Shown piece after piece: positions 49,517 through 58,856 of a DNA stretch of 64,000 nt. Within the stretch, counting starts at the first letter, position 1, and every line of letters starts with the position of its first letter. The translations under genes and the position numbers were made by a program. The notes below the pieces were generated by a model. The model worked only from the letters and a program-made list of their open reading frames with translations. It did not search any database and had not been told where the DNA came from. The DNA comes from Chersky-840 sp036511675 (GTDB taxonomy: Bacteria; Actinomycetota; Acidimicrobiia; Acidimicrobiales; UBA8190), in NCBI GenBank assembly GCA_036511675.1, contig DATCBU010000013.1:1-64000 (forward strand), in the 5' to 3' direction.

Positions 49517-50110
49517 TCAGTCGACGTCCAGGTGGCCTGCAAGAGCGGGCTCGAGGCCGGAAGGCAGGTCGCAGCTGTCGGAGAAGCCCTGGCTCCGGAG
49601 GCCCAGCCCGGCGTTGAAGCGTGACCGGAAGTTCTCCATCGCCACCCACGCCGCGAGCTCCACGATCTCGGGCTCGGTGAAATGACGGTGGAGTCGCGCC
49701 ATGAGCTCGTCGGAGATGAGCACCGGGGTCGCCGTGGCCGCCTCGGCGTACTCGAGCACCGCTCGCTCGCGCTCGTCGAACACCGCGCTGGTCCGCCAGT
49801 GCGCGACGGCGCGGACCTTGGTGGGATCCGTCCCCTGCTGCATGCCCTCGTAGTACCCGTAGTCGGTGCACCACGAGCACCCGATCTTCATGCCTGCGGC
49901 CTGGATGGCCAGCCACCGGAGATCGTGGTGCAGGCGCCGCCAGCCCCGCTCGGCGGCCGTCTCGAGGGCACCCATGGCGAGGAGGACCCCCGAATGATGC
50001 GCGGCGGCCGCCACGGGCTCGACCACCCGGCCGAACCGGCGCCGTGAGTAGCGCAGGGCAACCCTGGGGATGAGTCGGTCCGGCTTGTCTATGAGCTGCA
50101 CGTGCGCCAT
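49517..50110 (-). CDS. AhpD-like carboxymuconolactone-decarboxylase family protein
   Basis: The 197-residue all-helical protein contains AAGMKIGCSWCTDYGYYEG, the CxxC redox pair of AhpD-type peroxidases, and RAVLEYAEAATATP in the following helix. Members act as alkylhydroperoxidases or lactone decarboxylases; the CxxC favours a peroxidase role. AGGAGG lies before the ATG at 50110. It is divergent from the alpha/beta hydrolase gene. Confidence 0.82.
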   Translation of the reverse strand: MAHVQLIDKPDRLIPRVALRYSRRRFGRVVEPVAAAAHHSGVLLAMGALETAAERGWRRLHHDLRWLAIQAAGMKIGCSWCTDYGYYEGMQQGTDPTKVRAVAHWRTSAVFDERERAVLEYAEAATATPVLISDELMARLHRHFTEPEIVELAAWVAMENFRSRFNAGLGLRSQGFSDSCDLPSGLEPALAGHLDVD

Positions 50111-50246
50111 GGTCGGCCTCCTGGAGTTAGGAACGGTGGACGAGAGCCCGGGTGTTTCTGGCTCTGGTCACGGGTCTGGCTACAAGAGTGGCGCACGGCG
50201 ACAAAGGTTCCCGGATCCCGCCACATCCTCTGCTTGACTCGGTCCC

Positions 50247-50966
50247 GTGGAGGTGCTCGAGGTTCCCATCGACATCGGAGCCGGCCCTCCCGTCGTCGTG
50301 CTGCACGGCTACGCCATGCGCCCCGAGACCTACCGCCGCCTGGCCGAGCTGCTGGCGCCACGCTGTCGGGTGATCATCCCCGACCTCTTCGGCTTTCGGG
50401 GCCGCTGGAGCTATCCGGCGGTGCTCGATGCCTTCACCGCCACCCTCGATCGCCTGGGCCTCGACGGGGTGACCCTGATCGGGCACTCCTTCGGGGGTGG
50501 CATCGAGCTCGGATTCGCCGCCCACGTCCCCGGTCGGGTGGTGGAGCTCGTCTTCTCCGACACCCTGGCGGTGTCGCGGGAATGGGGATTGGCCGACGGG
50601 GCGTTGCGCCACCCGCTCCGCCTCCTGTGGCTGGCGACACCGACGGCCGCATCGGCCTTCGCCCGGTCGTGGATCACCCATCCCCGCCAGCTCGTCGATG
50701 CCGGATGGTGGGGCTTCACCAGTGGCCGCAACGACGCCGTTGAAGCGGTGGCGCGCGCCGGGCTCAGCGCGCACGTGGTGTGGGCCAACCGGGACTCGAT
50801 CCTGGCGCGAGGCGACGGCGAGCAGTTCGCGCTGGCGCTCCACGCGTCGTTCACGGTGGCGTCGGCCCCTGATGGACGGCCCATCGACCACGACTGGATG
50901 TTCCAACAACCCGAGCTGTTCTTCTCGCACCTCGAGGGGCTCGAGCTCCACGCCCTGGCACCCTGA
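50247..50966 (+). CDS. alpha/beta hydrolase
   Basis: The 239-residue product has the oxyanion motif VVVLHGYAMRPETYRR, nucleophile elbow VTLIGHSFGGGIELGF and a probable acid/His pair in the C-terminal third (WANRDSI, HLEGLELHAL). Start GTG 50247. It is a typical soluble hydrolase of unassigned substrate. The VOC gene at 51017 follows on the same strand after 50 bases. Confidence 0.82.
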   Translation: MEVLEVPIDIGAGPPVVVLHGYAMRPETYRRLAELLAPRCRVIIPDLFGFRGRWSYPAVLDAFTATLDRLGLDGVTLIGHSFGGGIELGFAAHVPGRVVELVFSDTLAVSREWGLADGALRHPLRLLWLATPTAASAFARSWITHPRQLVDAGWWGFTSGRNDAVEAVARAGLSAHVVWANRDSILARGDGEQFALALHASFTVASAPDGRPIDHDWMFQQPELFFSHLEGLELHALAP

Positions 50967-51016
50967 TCCGATCTCGTGAGGGTGGATAACCTGGCCATCG
51001 AGAGCCGGAGGGACAC

Positions 51017-51370
51017 ATGGGCGACGATTGGGCGCGACCGGTGGTGCACTGGGAGATCGAGGCACTCGACGCCGAGCGCCAGCGGGCGTTCTACGCGGAG
51101 TTGTTCAACTGGGAGATCGGCGACGGCCCGATCATGCCCATCGGCGCGGGCCTCGGCGGGCCCGAGCCGGGGCCCGCGGGACACGTCCGGCAAGGCGAAC
51201 GCGCCGGGGTGGCGCTCTATGTCCAGGTCCGCGACATCCGGGCCTCGCTGGCCCGGGCGGCCGAGCTCGGTGGCATGATCATCTCCGAGCCCTTCGACAT
51301 TCCCGGCGGCCCCACCCTGGCCCCCATCACCGACCCCGAGGGCAACCCGGTGATGTTGGTCCAGCAGTAG
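51017..51370 (+). CDS. VOC-family protein
   Basis: The 117-residue product carries ARPVVHWEIEALDAERQRAF, then YAELFNWEIGDG, and ends TDPEGNPVMLVQQ: the glyoxalase-like module used in antibiotic-resistance-type and hydroxylase proteins. It probably dimerises to form the metal site. It follows the alpha/beta hydrolase on the same strand. The ligand is unknown. Confidence 0.8.
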   Translation: MGDDWARPVVHWEIEALDAERQRAFYAELFNWEIGDGPIMPIGAGLGGPEPGPAGHVRQGERAGVALYVQVRDIRASLARAAELGGMIISEPFDIPGGPTLAPITDPEGNPVMLVQQ

Positions 51371-51422
51371 CGGAACACCCGACCCGCCGGCTGCGCCCGT
51401 CGTGGGAGCGTCAGTCGCTCGG

Positions 51423-51716
51423 TCAGTCCAGGGCGCGGTAGCGGTTGGTGGCGACGCTCGAGGGCTCGAGGCATGTGGCCCACCGAGACGCCGCAGCATC
51501 GTGGCGGCCGGCCTCGGTGGATGCGTCGGCGTCGTCGGACGATCCCCACAGCGTGAGGACGAGCCATTCCCCGCCCGCGCCGCGTGCCGTGGTGCGGCGC
51601 ACGAGGCCCCGCTGGGCGTAGAAGAACTCGGTCTGGGCCTGCCCGTCGGCGTCGAGGAACTCCGTCTCGGCGACGCCGGGGGCGAGGCGGAACGTGACGG
51701 TTTCGATGACGGCCAT
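51423..51716 (-). CDS. small ABM-like ferredoxin-fold protein
   Basis: The 97-residue product begins MAVIETVTFRLAPGVAETEF and contains GLVRRTTARGAGGEWLVLTL, the strand pattern of small mono-oxygenase-like proteins. I take the ATG at 51716; the longer frame to 51803 lacks family similarity. No catalytic residue can be assigned. It ends 52 bases from the convergent VOC gene. Confidence 0.65.
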   Translation of the reverse strand: MAVIETVTFRLAPGVAETEFLDADGQAQTEFFYAQRGLVRRTTARGAGGEWLVLTLWGSSDDADASTEAGRHDAAASRWATCLEPSSVATNRYRALD

Positions 51717-51821
51717 GGTCGTGCTCTCGATCTCGTGCGCCGGTGCGGTCCCCGTTCTAACACCTGCCCGGGGGAGAGGGCCCGTGACGCGACCCTCTCC
51801 CACCGGCGCGGGCCGAGAGGA

Positions 51822-53081
51822 TCAGAAGAACACGTCGAGGGTGTTGGTCCCGTCGTCGACGAACCAGATGCCGCGATCACCGGGCACGAGCGCCAACCCG
51901 AACAGGTCGCCGGCACCCCCTGGCGGTGCTCCGGAGTCGTCGAGGGTGGCCGTGTCGATGGTCTGCCCCCACGGAGCGGTCTCCACGATGAGGCCGTTGT
52001 TGCCGTTCACGGTGAGGATGTTGCCGTTGGGGGCGAGGACCATTCCGAGGGGGTCGTCGAGCACCGCTGCCTTCGACACGGTGAAGCCGCCGGTCACCCC
52101 GAACGTGGTGTTCCTCCACAGCGCATTGGGCACGGCCGCGATCCGGTTGCTCGCCGAATCGGCGACATACAGCGTGCCGTTGTCGTTCAGGGCGACCCCG
52201 GTCGGCCCGATCACGAGCGCACCCGGGTCGGTGCGCTCGGCGAATCCCGAGGCCACCACGGTCTGGGACTCCATCACCGGGTTCTGGTGGTGGAACAACC
52301 TCACCTTGATGCGCAGCACGGTCCCGCCGTTGACGACAGTGCCGGGTTGATCCGAGGGGATACCGCTGTCGGCGGCGACCGTGCCGTTGAGGACGTTGGT
52401 GACGAACAGGTACGCCGTGTTGCCGAAGCTCGTCGAGGTCATGTCCCACGGACCGTTGATCGCAGATCCGGCCCAGGTCTCGACGAGCTGGCCCGTCGAA
52501 TTGAGCACGAGGAGACAGCCCGACCCGATCCCTTGTGGCGTCCCGACGTTGGCAGGCCCGTTCGCCGTGGTGGGCAGGCTTCCGACGACGACCCAACCAC
52601 CGGGGAGCACCGTCAGCGCGGTGGTCAAGCCGATCCCGCCCGGACAGGGCCCGGAAGTGGACGCCTGATCGATCTCGGCGAATTGGGTCACGGAGCCGTC
52701 GGGCATTTCCTGCACGATGGTCGTGCCCGTTCCCTGCGCGTTGGCACTGTTGTTGAAGTTGCTCACGAGCACCCCACCCTGGACGAGGTCTCCGGTGCTC
52801 TGCGGCACGACCACGATCCCGTAGGGATTGACGTCCCCGTTGGCGGGTACCGTCGACGGCCCCGGGACCACATTGGAGAATTGGGCCAGGAATCCCGAGG
52901 ACCCTGCTTGAGCGTTGCCCGTGGTGAGGGCGACACCCAGGGTGGTCCCGGCCAGGGAGATCACCGCCAGCCCGATGGCGGAACGTCGGGTCAGGCGCCG
53001 CGTGCGCATCGGGGAACCGGGTGCCCCCCGACAAGGGTTCGGTCCCGGATCGGGGACATGACGGTCAGCGCTGTCGCTCAT
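51822..53081 (-). CDS. secreted NHL/beta-propeller protein
   Basis: The 419-residue product has an N-terminal signal (RRSAIGLAVISLAGTTLGVA; a twin-arginine-like RRS precedes it) and repeated NHL-type blades: GPTGVALNDNGTLYVADSAS, then DDPLGMVLAPNGNILTVNGN, ending GLALVPGDRGIWFVDDGTN. It is an exported beta-propeller, probably for binding or a lyase-like activity of unknown substrate. AGGAGGTG precedes the ATG at 53081. The upstream extension to 53321 is noncoding. Confidence 0.8.
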   Translation of the reverse strand: MSDSADRHVPDPGPNPCRGAPGSPMRTRRLTRRSAIGLAVISLAGTTLGVALTTGNAQAGSSGFLAQFSNVVPGPSTVPANGDVNPYGIVVVPQSTGDLVQGGVLVSNFNNSANAQGTGTTIVQEMPDGSVTQFAEIDQASTSGPCPGGIGLTTALTVLPGGWVVVGSLPTTANGPANVGTPQGIGSGCLLVLNSTGQLVETWAGSAINGPWDMTSTSFGNTAYLFVTNVLNGTVAADSGIPSDQPGTVVNGGTVLRIKVRLFHHQNPVMESQTVVASGFAERTDPGALVIGPTGVALNDNGTLYVADSASNRIAAVPNALWRNTTFGVTGGFTVSKAAVLDDPLGMVLAPNGNILTVNGNNGLIVETAPWGQTIDTATLDDSGAPPGGAGDLFGLALVPGDRGIWFVDDGTNTLDVFF

Positions 53082-53172
53082 GGTGGGCACCTCCTGCTCG
53101 GCCCGGACGGACCGCGTCGCGTCGACTACGGCGGAGACCGGCGCGATGTTCAGCGGCGGGTGAGGTGCGACC

Positions 53173-54393
53173 TCAGAACCAGGTGGAGCACCACGGCGGA
53201 GTCGAGGTCCTGAACATGACGCCGGCCCGGTCCGCGGCGCCGGCCCGGTGCTCGTCGATCCTCTCGGTGTCACGCAACAGGTGGGCGGAGACGCCCCCGG
53301 CATACAACGAGCCCAGGGCATCGACGGGCATCGACAGGTCCGCGCTCTCGTCGGTGCGGGTGCACGTCGCCCCCGTTGGTCCTCCGTCGAGCGCGTAGCG
53401 CCCGGTGGCGAAGCCGAGCGGATCGGTGACCTCGATCACCAGGTGGCCGTCGACGGCGTAGCGGCGGGCCGACAGCGCACCCGCCACATCCAGCACACGA
53501 ACCCACACGAAGTCGTATCGACCCGTCTGTCGCAGCGTACGGCCGTCGGCGAGCAGCCACCCCAGCGGCTCGTCGACGGTCCGGTCGCCGGCTCGCAGCG
53601 TGACCACCAGGTCGACCTCGCTGCAGAACTGCCACAGCCGCTGATAGGCGGCGGGAGTCGTGGCCACCAACTCGTCCACGGTGAGCTCACCGGTGGGGCG
53701 CATGTGGTCGGTCGACTGCGTGGCCCGGTACCGCACATAGCCCTCCGGTGCGCCGGCGGGCGAGCGGTACAGGGCCTGGTATCCCTCGGGCTTCTTGGCT
53801 CCGGGCACCTCGACCTGGTGCAGGACCCTGTCCCACCACCGGTCGGTGCGCCCGATCGACCCGGGTTGCCCGGTACGGAAGCGCTCGTAGAGCCCGGGTC
53901 CTTCCCGGCGCATGGTGGCGAGGTCGACGAGTTCGACGCTGCCTGGCCCGGGCCGGCGGAAACGGGTGGTGGCCAAGTCCAACGAGTACGACGCAGCCTC
54001 GATGGCGGCGCCGTAGCCGAAGCGCCCGTAGATGGGGTACTCCGAGGCGATGAGGATCCCGAGGGGCTCTCCCCGATCCGCGCTGGCGCGCAGGTCCGAG
54101 GTGATCATCTGCGTGAGCAGACCGCGGCGGCGATGCGTGGGTGCAACGGTGACGTTGGTCAGCGCTGCCACGTCGATCTCGGCGGGGCCCGGCGTGGTGA
54201 ACGGGGTGGCGAAGGACCGCAACGTCCCCACCACCTGTTCGTCGTCGAAGGCGCCCCAGGTGCGCGCCAGGTCGACGTCGCCCAACAGGTACTCGCCGTA
54301 GCCGTCGGCCACGGTGAACAGGAATCCGACACCCAGGCACGACGCCCAGGCATCGATCTCGGACGCCTCGATGGTTCGCACCCGGATGTCCAT
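53173..54393 (-). CDS. Eis-type GNAT N-acetyltransferase
   Basis: The 406-residue product has two GNAT folds and a sterol-carrier-like C-terminus. The acetyl-CoA loop is NVTVAPTHRRRGLLTQMITS; the YPIYGRFGYGAAIEAASYSL region and the free C-terminal Phe carboxylate match Eis. Eis enzymes acetylate amino groups of aminoglycosides or proteins. The length is usual. The in vivo substrate is not predictable, but aminoglycoside acetylation is a known activity in the family. Confidence 0.88.
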   Translation of the reverse strand: MDIRVRTIEASEIDAWASCLGVGFLFTVADGYGEYLLGDVDLARTWGAFDDEQVVGTLRSFATPFTTPGPAEIDVAALTNVTVAPTHRRRGLLTQMITSDLRASADRGEPLGILIASEYPIYGRFGYGAAIEAASYSLDLATTRFRRPGPGSVELVDLATMRREGPGLYERFRTGQPGSIGRTDRWWDRVLHQVEVPGAKKPEGYQALYRSPAGAPEGYVRYRATQSTDHMRPTGELTVDELVATTPAAYQRLWQFCSEVDLVVTLRAGDRTVDEPLGWLLADGRTLRQTGRYDFVWVRVLDVAGALSARRYAVDGHLVIEVTDPLGFATGRYALDGGPTGATCTRTDESADLSMPVDALGSLYAGGVSAHLLRDTERIDEHRAGAADRAGVMFRTSTPPWCSTWF

Positions 54394-54462
54394 GGAACGA
54401 CTCTAGATGGGCGACGTCACTGGTCACCGGGTCGTCGTCTCAGCGACGCGCCGGCCCCGGTG

Positions 54463-55320
54463 TCAGTTGTTGTTGGCGCTCGAGGCCAGTCGCGCAGTCC
54501 GGCGCTGCACCCACTGCCACGTTCCCGTCGCCATGTCATCGAGCTCGGGGGGCTCGAGAAGGTAGCGGCGGGCCCGGACCGCGGCGTTGCGGAAGACGCG
54601 CAGGTCCGGGGATTTGAAGGCCCAGTGGGCGTAGAGCTGGTTCCACATCCGTCGCAGGTCGGCCCAGGTCCGGCCCGGATGATGAGCGACGAACAGCGCC
54701 AGGGCCAGGGACTTGCGACTGACCGTCCTGCCCCGCGCCCCTTGGCGCAGCACACCGGACCGGACCTTCTGCCACATCGCCGCCACCTGCGCGGCGCTGA
54801 GGGTGGGGTCGAGCGCCAGGGTCACCTTGGTTGTGGCCTGCCACTCGCCCACGGTGGTGATGCCGAGCACCCGCACGGGGTGGGCGATCTCGAAGGCGGC
54901 CGCCTCGTCCGAGGTGGAGCCATTGGCGCTGGGGCGCCGACCGTCGGCCACGGCGCGCCCCGTGCGCTCGAGGTAGAAGAGCATCGCCGCGGCCCGCGCC
55001 CGTTCCCACAGGCCGGGGCGGTCGTCGTCGCCGGCCGGTTCCGACGCCTCGAGCTCGGCTTGGATCCTCGAGGCCAGGTCGATCGGGGACCGGGGGAGGT
55101 TGATGGGGACGATGGCCCGCTCCGCGGCCATGGCGTCGACTTCGTGTCGCAGCTCCCGGATCTCCTCGGCCAGGAAGGTGGCGGGGTCGTCTTCGGCCTG
55201 CGCGTCGACGAGGAAGCCGCTTCTGTCCAAGAAGCCCCACTCGGCGCTACCGGTCTGGGGCCAGCCGCGCCGCTGCAGCACGGCATCGACGCCGGTCCGG
55301 AGCCGGTCACGTGGTTCCAT
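54463..55320 (-). CDS. hypothetical protein, unrecognised family
   Basis: The 285-residue soluble protein has an acidic N-terminal half (DDPATFLAEEIRELRHEVDA) with a likely coiled coil at about 45-70, and a basic helical C-terminal half (LRRMWNQLYAHWAFKSPDLR, AAVRARRYLLEPPELDDMAT). Coding character is clear. No catalytic or DNA-binding motif is recognised. It sits between the eis and ubiA genes on the same strand, and 65 bases separate it from the UbiA fusion stop. Confidence 0.65.
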   Translation of the reverse strand: MEPRDRLRTGVDAVLQRRGWPQTGSAEWGFLDRSGFLVDAQAEDDPATFLAEEIRELRHEVDAMAAERAIVPINLPRSPIDLASRIQAELEASEPAGDDDRPGLWERARAAAMLFYLERTGRAVADGRRPSANGSTSDEAAAFEIAHPVRVLGITTVGEWQATTKVTLALDPTLSAAQVAAMWQKVRSGVLRQGARGRTVSRKSLALALFVAHHPGRTWADLRRMWNQLYAHWAFKSPDLRVFRNAAVRARRYLLEPPELDDMATGTWQWVQRRTARLASSANNN

Positions 55321-55385
55321 GGCCGCAGACTAATCCTGGTGCGGGCGAAGCATGCCGATGCGCTGCACCGGAGCGTGGCTCGGGC

Positions 55386-56705
55386 TCAGGACACCACGGC
55401 GATGACGTAGCCGATCACGAGCAGGAGCCCCGTCAGCAAGTGCAGGAGGATGTTGGACTGCATGGTGGGCATCAGTGCGTAGGGGTCGCCGTAATTGGCC
55501 CGCAACCCGTTGCGCACCCGCCACGCCAACGGGAGGGTGACGAGGGCGATCAGGGTCCACACCGGCGTGACGCGCGCCACCACTTCGGCCACGATGCAGA
55601 CGTAGGCAGCCACCACCGTTGCGGCGTATCCCGCTTGGACCTGTGCCGGGGTGAAGCGCACGATCAACGTCCGCTTGCCCGCCGCGGCGTCGCCGACCCG
55701 GTCGGGGACCTGATTGACGTACAGCACCAGCGCGATGAGCAGGGCCACGGGCAACGAGGCGAGCACGGGCTGCCAGCTCCACCGGCCCGTGCATGCGAAG
55801 TAGGTCCCCACCGCCATGACCGGCCCGAAGCCGAGCGCGGTCACAGGCTCGCCCAGCCCTCGGTGCACGAGCCGCAGTGGCGGCGCCGAGTAGGCCAGGC
55901 TGAGCACCAAGCCTATGGCCCCGATGCCGAGAAGTCCCCACCCGCGTTCGGCCGCCAGGTACAGACCGAGGCCGATCGAGAGCGCGTAGAGCGCGACGCA
56001 TCCGCTGACCATGGCCCGGCGCGTCACGAGCCCGTACTGCAGGACGCGTGACCCTCCGCTGAACGGCGTCGGGGTCACGTTGGCGGCGTCGGCACCGTTG
56101 GCGTCGTCGAAGATGTCGTTGGCCATGTTGAGGCCGAGGTGCACGGCGATCGCCGCCACCAGGGCCAGCACGAACCACAGCGTGTGGAAGCCCTTGTCGC
56201 GGGCCGCCACCACACCTCCCAGGCCGACGGGGATGAGCGTGGCGGTGAGGAAGGGCAGACGGGTGGCGAGGAAGATCGTCCACAACCGGCTCAGCCGGGG
56301 CCGCGCCCCCAACTCGTCGAGATAGTCCCGGCCGGCGGGCACGCCCCGCTCGGCGTACTCGAAGAACGGGGTGTCGGCCTCGTCCCACCCGCTCGCCCGG
56401 CGCACCGCCACGCGCAGTCCGGCGCCGGCGGGTTCGGCCGGCCCCCACAGGTTCACGTAACGCCGCTCGTCATACCCGACGCCGGGTTGGGGGCGGATGT
56501 GGCTGAAGGTGAGCTCCACCTCCTGACCGTCGGCGGGGCGCAGATCGGGGTCGAGCGCACCGACCTCGATCACCGCTCCGGGCACCGACGCGTTGAAGTC
56601 GACGGCGATGTTGACCGGGTAACCGTCGGGGCCCACGTAGGCGAGGACCCCGTGGGGATACGACTGGGCTCGGGCAATGGCGTCGGCGACGTCGAGCTTG
56701 GCCAT
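55386..56705 (-). CDS. PPOX-like domain fused to UbiA prenyltransferase
   Basis: The 439-residue product is a two-domain fusion. Residues 1-135 resemble a pyridoxamine-oxidase/flavin-binding split barrel (HGVLAYVGPDGYPVNIAVDF). From about 140 on is a UbiA transferase with about eight membrane helices and both Asp-rich motifs: NMANDIFDDANGADAANVTP and YVNQVPDRVGDAAAGK. UbiA enzymes attach isoprenoid chains to aromatic acceptors, for example in menaquinone synthesis. Its ATG is one base after the stop of a separate PPOX gene. Confidence 0.85.
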   Translation of the reverse strand: MAKLDVADAIARAQSYPHGVLAYVGPDGYPVNIAVDFNASVPGAVIEVGALDPDLRPADGQEVELTFSHIRPQPGVGYDERRYVNLWGPAEPAGAGLRVAVRRASGWDEADTPFFEYAERGVPAGRDYLDELGARPRLSRLWTIFLATRLPFLTATLIPVGLGGVVAARDKGFHTLWFVLALVAAIAVHLGLNMANDIFDDANGADAANVTPTPFSGGSRVLQYGLVTRRAMVSGCVALYALSIGLGLYLAAERGWGLLGIGAIGLVLSLAYSAPPLRLVHRGLGEPVTALGFGPVMAVGTYFACTGRWSWQPVLASLPVALLIALVLYVNQVPDRVGDAAAGKRTLIVRFTPAQVQAGYAATVVAAYVCIVAEVVARVTPVWTLIALVTLPLAWRVRNGLRANYGDPYALMPTMQSNILLHLLTGLLLVIGYVIAVVS

Positions 56706-56706
56706 C

Positions 56707-57201
56707 TCAGGACACCCCGGCCAGCTCGTAGATGCGGGCGGGCTCGCTGGCACGACCGTCTTCCCACCACAGCACCCGGTGCGGGGTGATCTCGATGACC
56801 GAGCGCTCGAAGAACAGCGGGATCCCGAAGCGCTTCTTCAGGAAGAAGTCGATGGCGGGCTCCTTGGCCCGCCACATCGGGAGGAGGCGCTCCCACCCCT
56901 CGTGCACATCCTCCTCGACGATGCGGGCATCGCCTTGGATCGTGGCCCGATGAAAGGGTTCCACCGGCACTGCCACGGGATCGGTGAGCGACAAGCACAC
57001 CCTGGGGTTGGCCTTGATGTGCCGGAGCTTGCGCGAGAAGAGCACCGATGACGTCAGGTAGATGACGTTGCCGTCCGACAGGGGGATAAGGGGATAGGTG
57101 ATGGGGCGCCCGGATGCGTCGACCACCGTCAGCTCCCCGACGAGCGCGACGTCGAGTAACTCGATGACCGGGAGCGGTAGCAGGGGGGTGGGATTGCTCA
57201 C
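56707..57201 (-). CDS. PPOX/F420-type flavin-binding protein
   Basis: The 164-residue product reads ALVGELTVVDASGRPITYPL, then SDGNVIYLTSSVLFSRKLRH and RVCLSLTDPVAVPVEPFHRA, the split-barrel fold of pyridoxamine-oxidase-like and F420-dependent reductases. GTG start at 57201 with only a weak ribosome-binding site. It precedes the PPOX-UbiA fusion with a one-base gap, so both are made together; its redox substrate may be the prenylated quinone or its precursor (inference). Confidence 0.78.
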   Translation of the reverse strand: MSNPTPLLPLPVIELLDVALVGELTVVDASGRPITYPLIPLSDGNVIYLTSSVLFSRKLRHIKANPRVCLSLTDPVAVPVEPFHRATIQGDARIVEEDVHEGWERLLPMWRAKEPAIDFFLKKRFGIPLFFERSVIEITPHRVLWWEDGRASEPARIYELAGVS

Positions 57202-57278
57202 GGAGGCGACAGTACAGGGTGCGGTCGCGAGGTCAGAAACCGAGACCGGGAGTCTGTGTCGGTCAGCGGGCTCGTGGT

Positions 57279-58469
57279 TCAGCGGGCGGGCACCGACACG
57301 TCGTGCCCGTTCCCGCCTTCGTCGCTGTCGCTCGGGGCACCGCCCATCATCTTCAGCATGGGGCCGCCGCCGGTCCGTACGAACCCGACCACCAGGGCGG
57401 CGGCCACCACCAGGAACACGATGTTCAACACGGAGGTGTAGTCGAGGCGCACGGACATTTCGCCCACCGTGGCGTGGCGGGCATGGGGGACGAGGCCCAG
57501 GGCGCCGAAGAGGAACTCGACGACATAGCCGGCACTGACCATGGTCAGGTAGAAGCTGCCCAGGACGAACAGCATCATGCGTGTCCCGTAGTACTTCCGG
57601 TAGATGACCAGGATGGGCAGGATGATGAGGTCGGCGAAGATGAACGCCACCACGCCCCCGAAGCTGATCCCCCCGTTCCACAGCACCGCCGCCAGCGGGA
57701 CGTTGCCGATCGAGCACACGAAGCTGAGCAGGCTCACCACCGGGCCGATCACCGGCCCCCAGATCTTCGACACCAGGGGATGGCCGGCGAAGAAGAAATG
57801 CCGCCAGAAGCCCACCGGCACCCACGCCGCCAGGGCGCCGGCCACGAGCAGTCCGATGACGATGTCCCGGGCCACAGCGGCGCACTCCATGACGAAGATG
57901 TGGGAGATCGACGTAAGGGCCTGCTTCGACCGCAACCGACGCCACACACTGCCCGGCCCCTGGATGCTCATGTCCATGGCGGCGTGGCCCTCCATCATCC
58001 CCGCCAGCCCCTTGCCGGCCTGGGCCCGGGCCGCCTCGAGGATCCGTCCCCGGAGGAAGAGGCGGAACCACAGGGCCAGGAGCACGATCATCACCGGGCC
58101 CCCGATGAACTCGGCCAGGGTGAACTGCCAGCCGAGCAACACGGCGAGGATGATGCCGAGCTCGACGACGAGGTTGGTGGACGAGATCTCGAACACCATC
58201 GCCGCGGTGAAGCTGGCACCCTTGCGAAAGAGCGCACGGGCCAGGGCGACGGCGGCGTAGGAACACGACGAGGACGCCGCCCCCAGCCCGGTGGCGACGG
58301 CGAGGGCGCGGGGGCTGTCGTCACCGAGGAGTCGCTCCACCGTGCTGCGCCGCACCACGGCCTGGATCACCGACGCCAGGACGAAGCCCAGGATCAACGC
58401 CCACAGGATCTGCCACGTCATCGACCCCGCCACGAGCAGGGCGTGAGCCAGTGCGTGCAGCGCCCTCAC
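57279..58469 (-). CDS. permease of the ArsP/DUF318 (PF03773-like) family
   Basis: The 396-residue transporter has about eight to ten membrane segments and the family signatures GLGAASSSCSYAAVALARAL and VCSIGNVPLAAVLW in the two repeat halves. Relatives export organoarsenicals or other metal(loid)s. Its GTG overlaps the stop of the ArsR-type regulator (GTGA), an arrangement indicating metal-inducible control. The metal cannot be stated. Confidence 0.85.
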   Translation of the reverse strand: MRALHALAHALLVAGSMTWQILWALILGFVLASVIQAVVRRSTVERLLGDDSPRALAVATGLGAASSSCSYAAVALARALFRKGASFTAAMVFEISSTNLVVELGIILAVLLGWQFTLAEFIGGPVMIVLLALWFRLFLRGRILEAARAQAGKGLAGMMEGHAAMDMSIQGPGSVWRRLRSKQALTSISHIFVMECAAVARDIVIGLLVAGALAAWVPVGFWRHFFFAGHPLVSKIWGPVIGPVVSLLSFVCSIGNVPLAAVLWNGGISFGGVVAFIFADLIILPILVIYRKYYGTRMMLFVLGSFYLTMVSAGYVVEFLFGALGLVPHARHATVGEMSVRLDYTSVLNIVFLVVAAALVVGFVRTGGGPMLKMMGGAPSDSDEGGNGHDVSVPAR

Positions 58470-58843
58470 CGTTCGTCCTCGGGCACGGCCACGGTCAGGA
58501 GCTGGCGCAGGCAGTGCTCGAGCAGCGGATGCGGGAACGAGGGGGCGAGCGAGTAGTAGACGACGCGACCCTCCTTGCGGAAGCTCACCAGCCCCGCCGT
58601 CCGCAGCATCCGCAGCGCGTAGGACACAGCGTCGTCGGTCACCTCCAGGGCCAGGGCCAGGTCGCCGACACACAGGCGCTCCACCGCCGACAGGGCGAAC
58701 AGCAGTCGCGAGCGGACCGGGTCGGCGATCAGGCCGAGCAGCCCGGCCAGGCGCCCGGCGTCCTCGGGCGAGATCAGGCTCCAGCGGGCCGCCTCGACGC
58801 GGTCGAGGTCGATGGGGTGGTCGTGCGAGAGGGTCCCGGGCAT
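58466..58843 (-). CDS. ArsR/SmtB-family metal-responsive repressor
   Basis: The 125-residue winged-helix protein has the ArsR core DPVRSRLLFALSAVERLCVG, the recognition helix TDDAVSYALRMLRTAGLVSF, and the wing RKEGRVVYYSLA. The alpha-3 metal box is reduced to a single Cys (LCVGDL, instead of ELCVCDL), with further candidate ligands in the N-terminal HDH and C-terminal HxxxEHC. A perfect operator-like dyad lies 13 bases upstream of the start. It is coupled to the permease gene. Confidence 0.9.
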   Translation of the reverse strand: MPGTLSHDHPIDLDRVEAARWSLISPEDAGRLAGLLGLIADPVRSRLLFALSAVERLCVGDLALALEVTDDAVSYALRMLRTAGLVSFRKEGRVVYYSLAPSFPHPLLEHCLRQLLTVAVPEDER

Positions 58844-58856
58844 CCGTCTTCTCCGT

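Noticed and set aside
53248..55410. 720-codon plus-strand frame
   Set aside because: Antisense to eis and the 285-residue gene, with shadow composition.
57202..58266. N-terminal extension of the PPOX frame upstream of 57201
   Set aside because: Overlaps the permease gene in another frame and has Arg/Gly-rich shadow composition; PPOX similarity starts at the GTG 57201.
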